Assembly: GCA_031268125.1 (NCBI GenBank)
Contig: JAIRXT010000210.1
Coordinates: forward strand, 1-5,385
Direction of reading: 5' to 3'
DNA length: 5,385 bases
From: Treponema sp.
GTDB lineage: Bacteria; Spirochaetota; Spirochaetia; Treponematales; Breznakiellaceae
The notes under the pieces: generated by a model
Database searches by the model: none
The model's input: the letters and a program-made list of their open reading frames with translations, nothing else
What the model was told of the DNA's origin: nothing
Shown: positions 5,188-5,385 of the stretch, in pieces
Layout of the letters: the number at the start of each line of letters is the position of its first letter
Numbering within the stretch: the first letter of the stretch is position 1
Translations under genes and position numbers: made by a program

Positions 5188-5297
5188 GAAAAGAGACGTA
5201 AAAAATCACCGGGGGTCCTGTCGGCTGGAAAAATCCGGGGCCCCCACCCCAGATTCTTTCCACCGACACCCCCGTTACTTGTTTCGCCTCTCTTTTC
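5188..5297. repeat. Long imperfect hairpin upstream of clpP
   Basis: The two halves of this 110-base stretch are complementary in successive blocks. CGGGGG (5210-5215) pairs with 5269-5274, TGTCGG (5219-5224) with 5263-5268, TGGAAA (5226-5231) with 5257-5262, AATC (5232-5235) with 5252-5255, and GGGG (5237-5240) with 5247-5250, around the loop CCCCCA. That gives 26 bp interrupted only by a three-base bulge, two single-base bulges and one mismatch. An outer block, GAAAAGAGA (5188-5196) with TCTCTTTTC (5289-5297), adds nine more pairs across a looser interior. There is no T run after it, so it is not a plain terminator. It could be a structured RNA, a palindromic mobile remnant, or a regulatory site. 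Confidence 0.6.
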
Positions 5298-5317
5298 GCC
5301 GGTATCCCCATCGTGAA

Positions 5318-5348
5318 TTACCTTAAACCATAGGGTTTTTCAAGGTAA
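5318..5348. repeat. Stem-loop with three-base bulge
   Basis: TTACCTT (5318-5324) pairs with AAGGTAA (5342-5348), and AAACC (5325-5329) with GGTTT (5334-5338), around the loop ATAG with TTC bulged at 5339-5341. This makes a 12-bp stem. It may be the terminator of a gene lying right of the window, but the T-rich side is interrupted. The remaining 37 bases to the window end show no feature I can support. Confidence 0.35.
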
Positions 5349-5385
5349 AAAATGGTCAAATGGCTGCCGGTACGGTTTCATACTG

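Noticed and set aside
5099..5311. Minus-strand 70-codon frame upstream of clpP
   Set aside because: It runs through the long hairpin and the ATTCAAA tandem and overlaps the clpP start in another frame. Its composition is that of non-coding DNA.
1..5385. CRISPR array, tRNA, rRNA or insertion sequence
   Set aside because: No regularly spaced repeats, cloverleaf, rRNA segments or transposase motifs were seen on either strand.

Overview
The window most resembles a Treponema-type spirochaete chromosome of moderate GC. The main clue is a 508-residue soluble protein that looks like a family I know only from spirochaetes (DUF5312-like). It sits next to ordinary housekeeping genes with spirochaete-like divergence. 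The mixed, fairly GC-rich coding composition would suit the termite-gut treponemes, but that is inference and I could not run a database comparison.

Layout from left to right. At 1-118 there is a non-coding, hairpin-rich patch holding a likely bidirectional terminator. At 117-833 (minus) lies a six-helix membrane protein of the YjdF/DUF2238-like type, clearly poorer in GC than the rest. At 834-1371 a divergent intergenic region of 538 bases carries no convincing gene. It does hold promoter-like sites, several inverted repeats and one copy of a 36-base dispersed repeat. At 1372-3752 (plus) there is a two-gene operon, the DUF5312-like gene and then mazG, overlapping by ATGA. At 3773-5120 (minus) a convergent pair is transcribed as clpP then pth, and the second copy of the 36-base repeat fills most of the 61-base gap between them. 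At 5121-5385 the region upstream of clpP is non-coding and dominated by a long imperfect hairpin.

The known genes are all quality-control functions. MazG removes nucleoside triphosphates, Pth rescues tRNA from aborted peptidyl-tRNA, and ClpP degrades proteins. The ClpP has an acidic N-terminal segment and no tig or clpX beside it in the window, so it may be a second ClpP paralogue. I see no new defence or mobile system. The features that ordinary annotation does not explain are the dispersed repeat pair, the long hairpin upstream of clpP, the nested structure downstream of the membrane protein gene, and a possible leaderless start for clpP.
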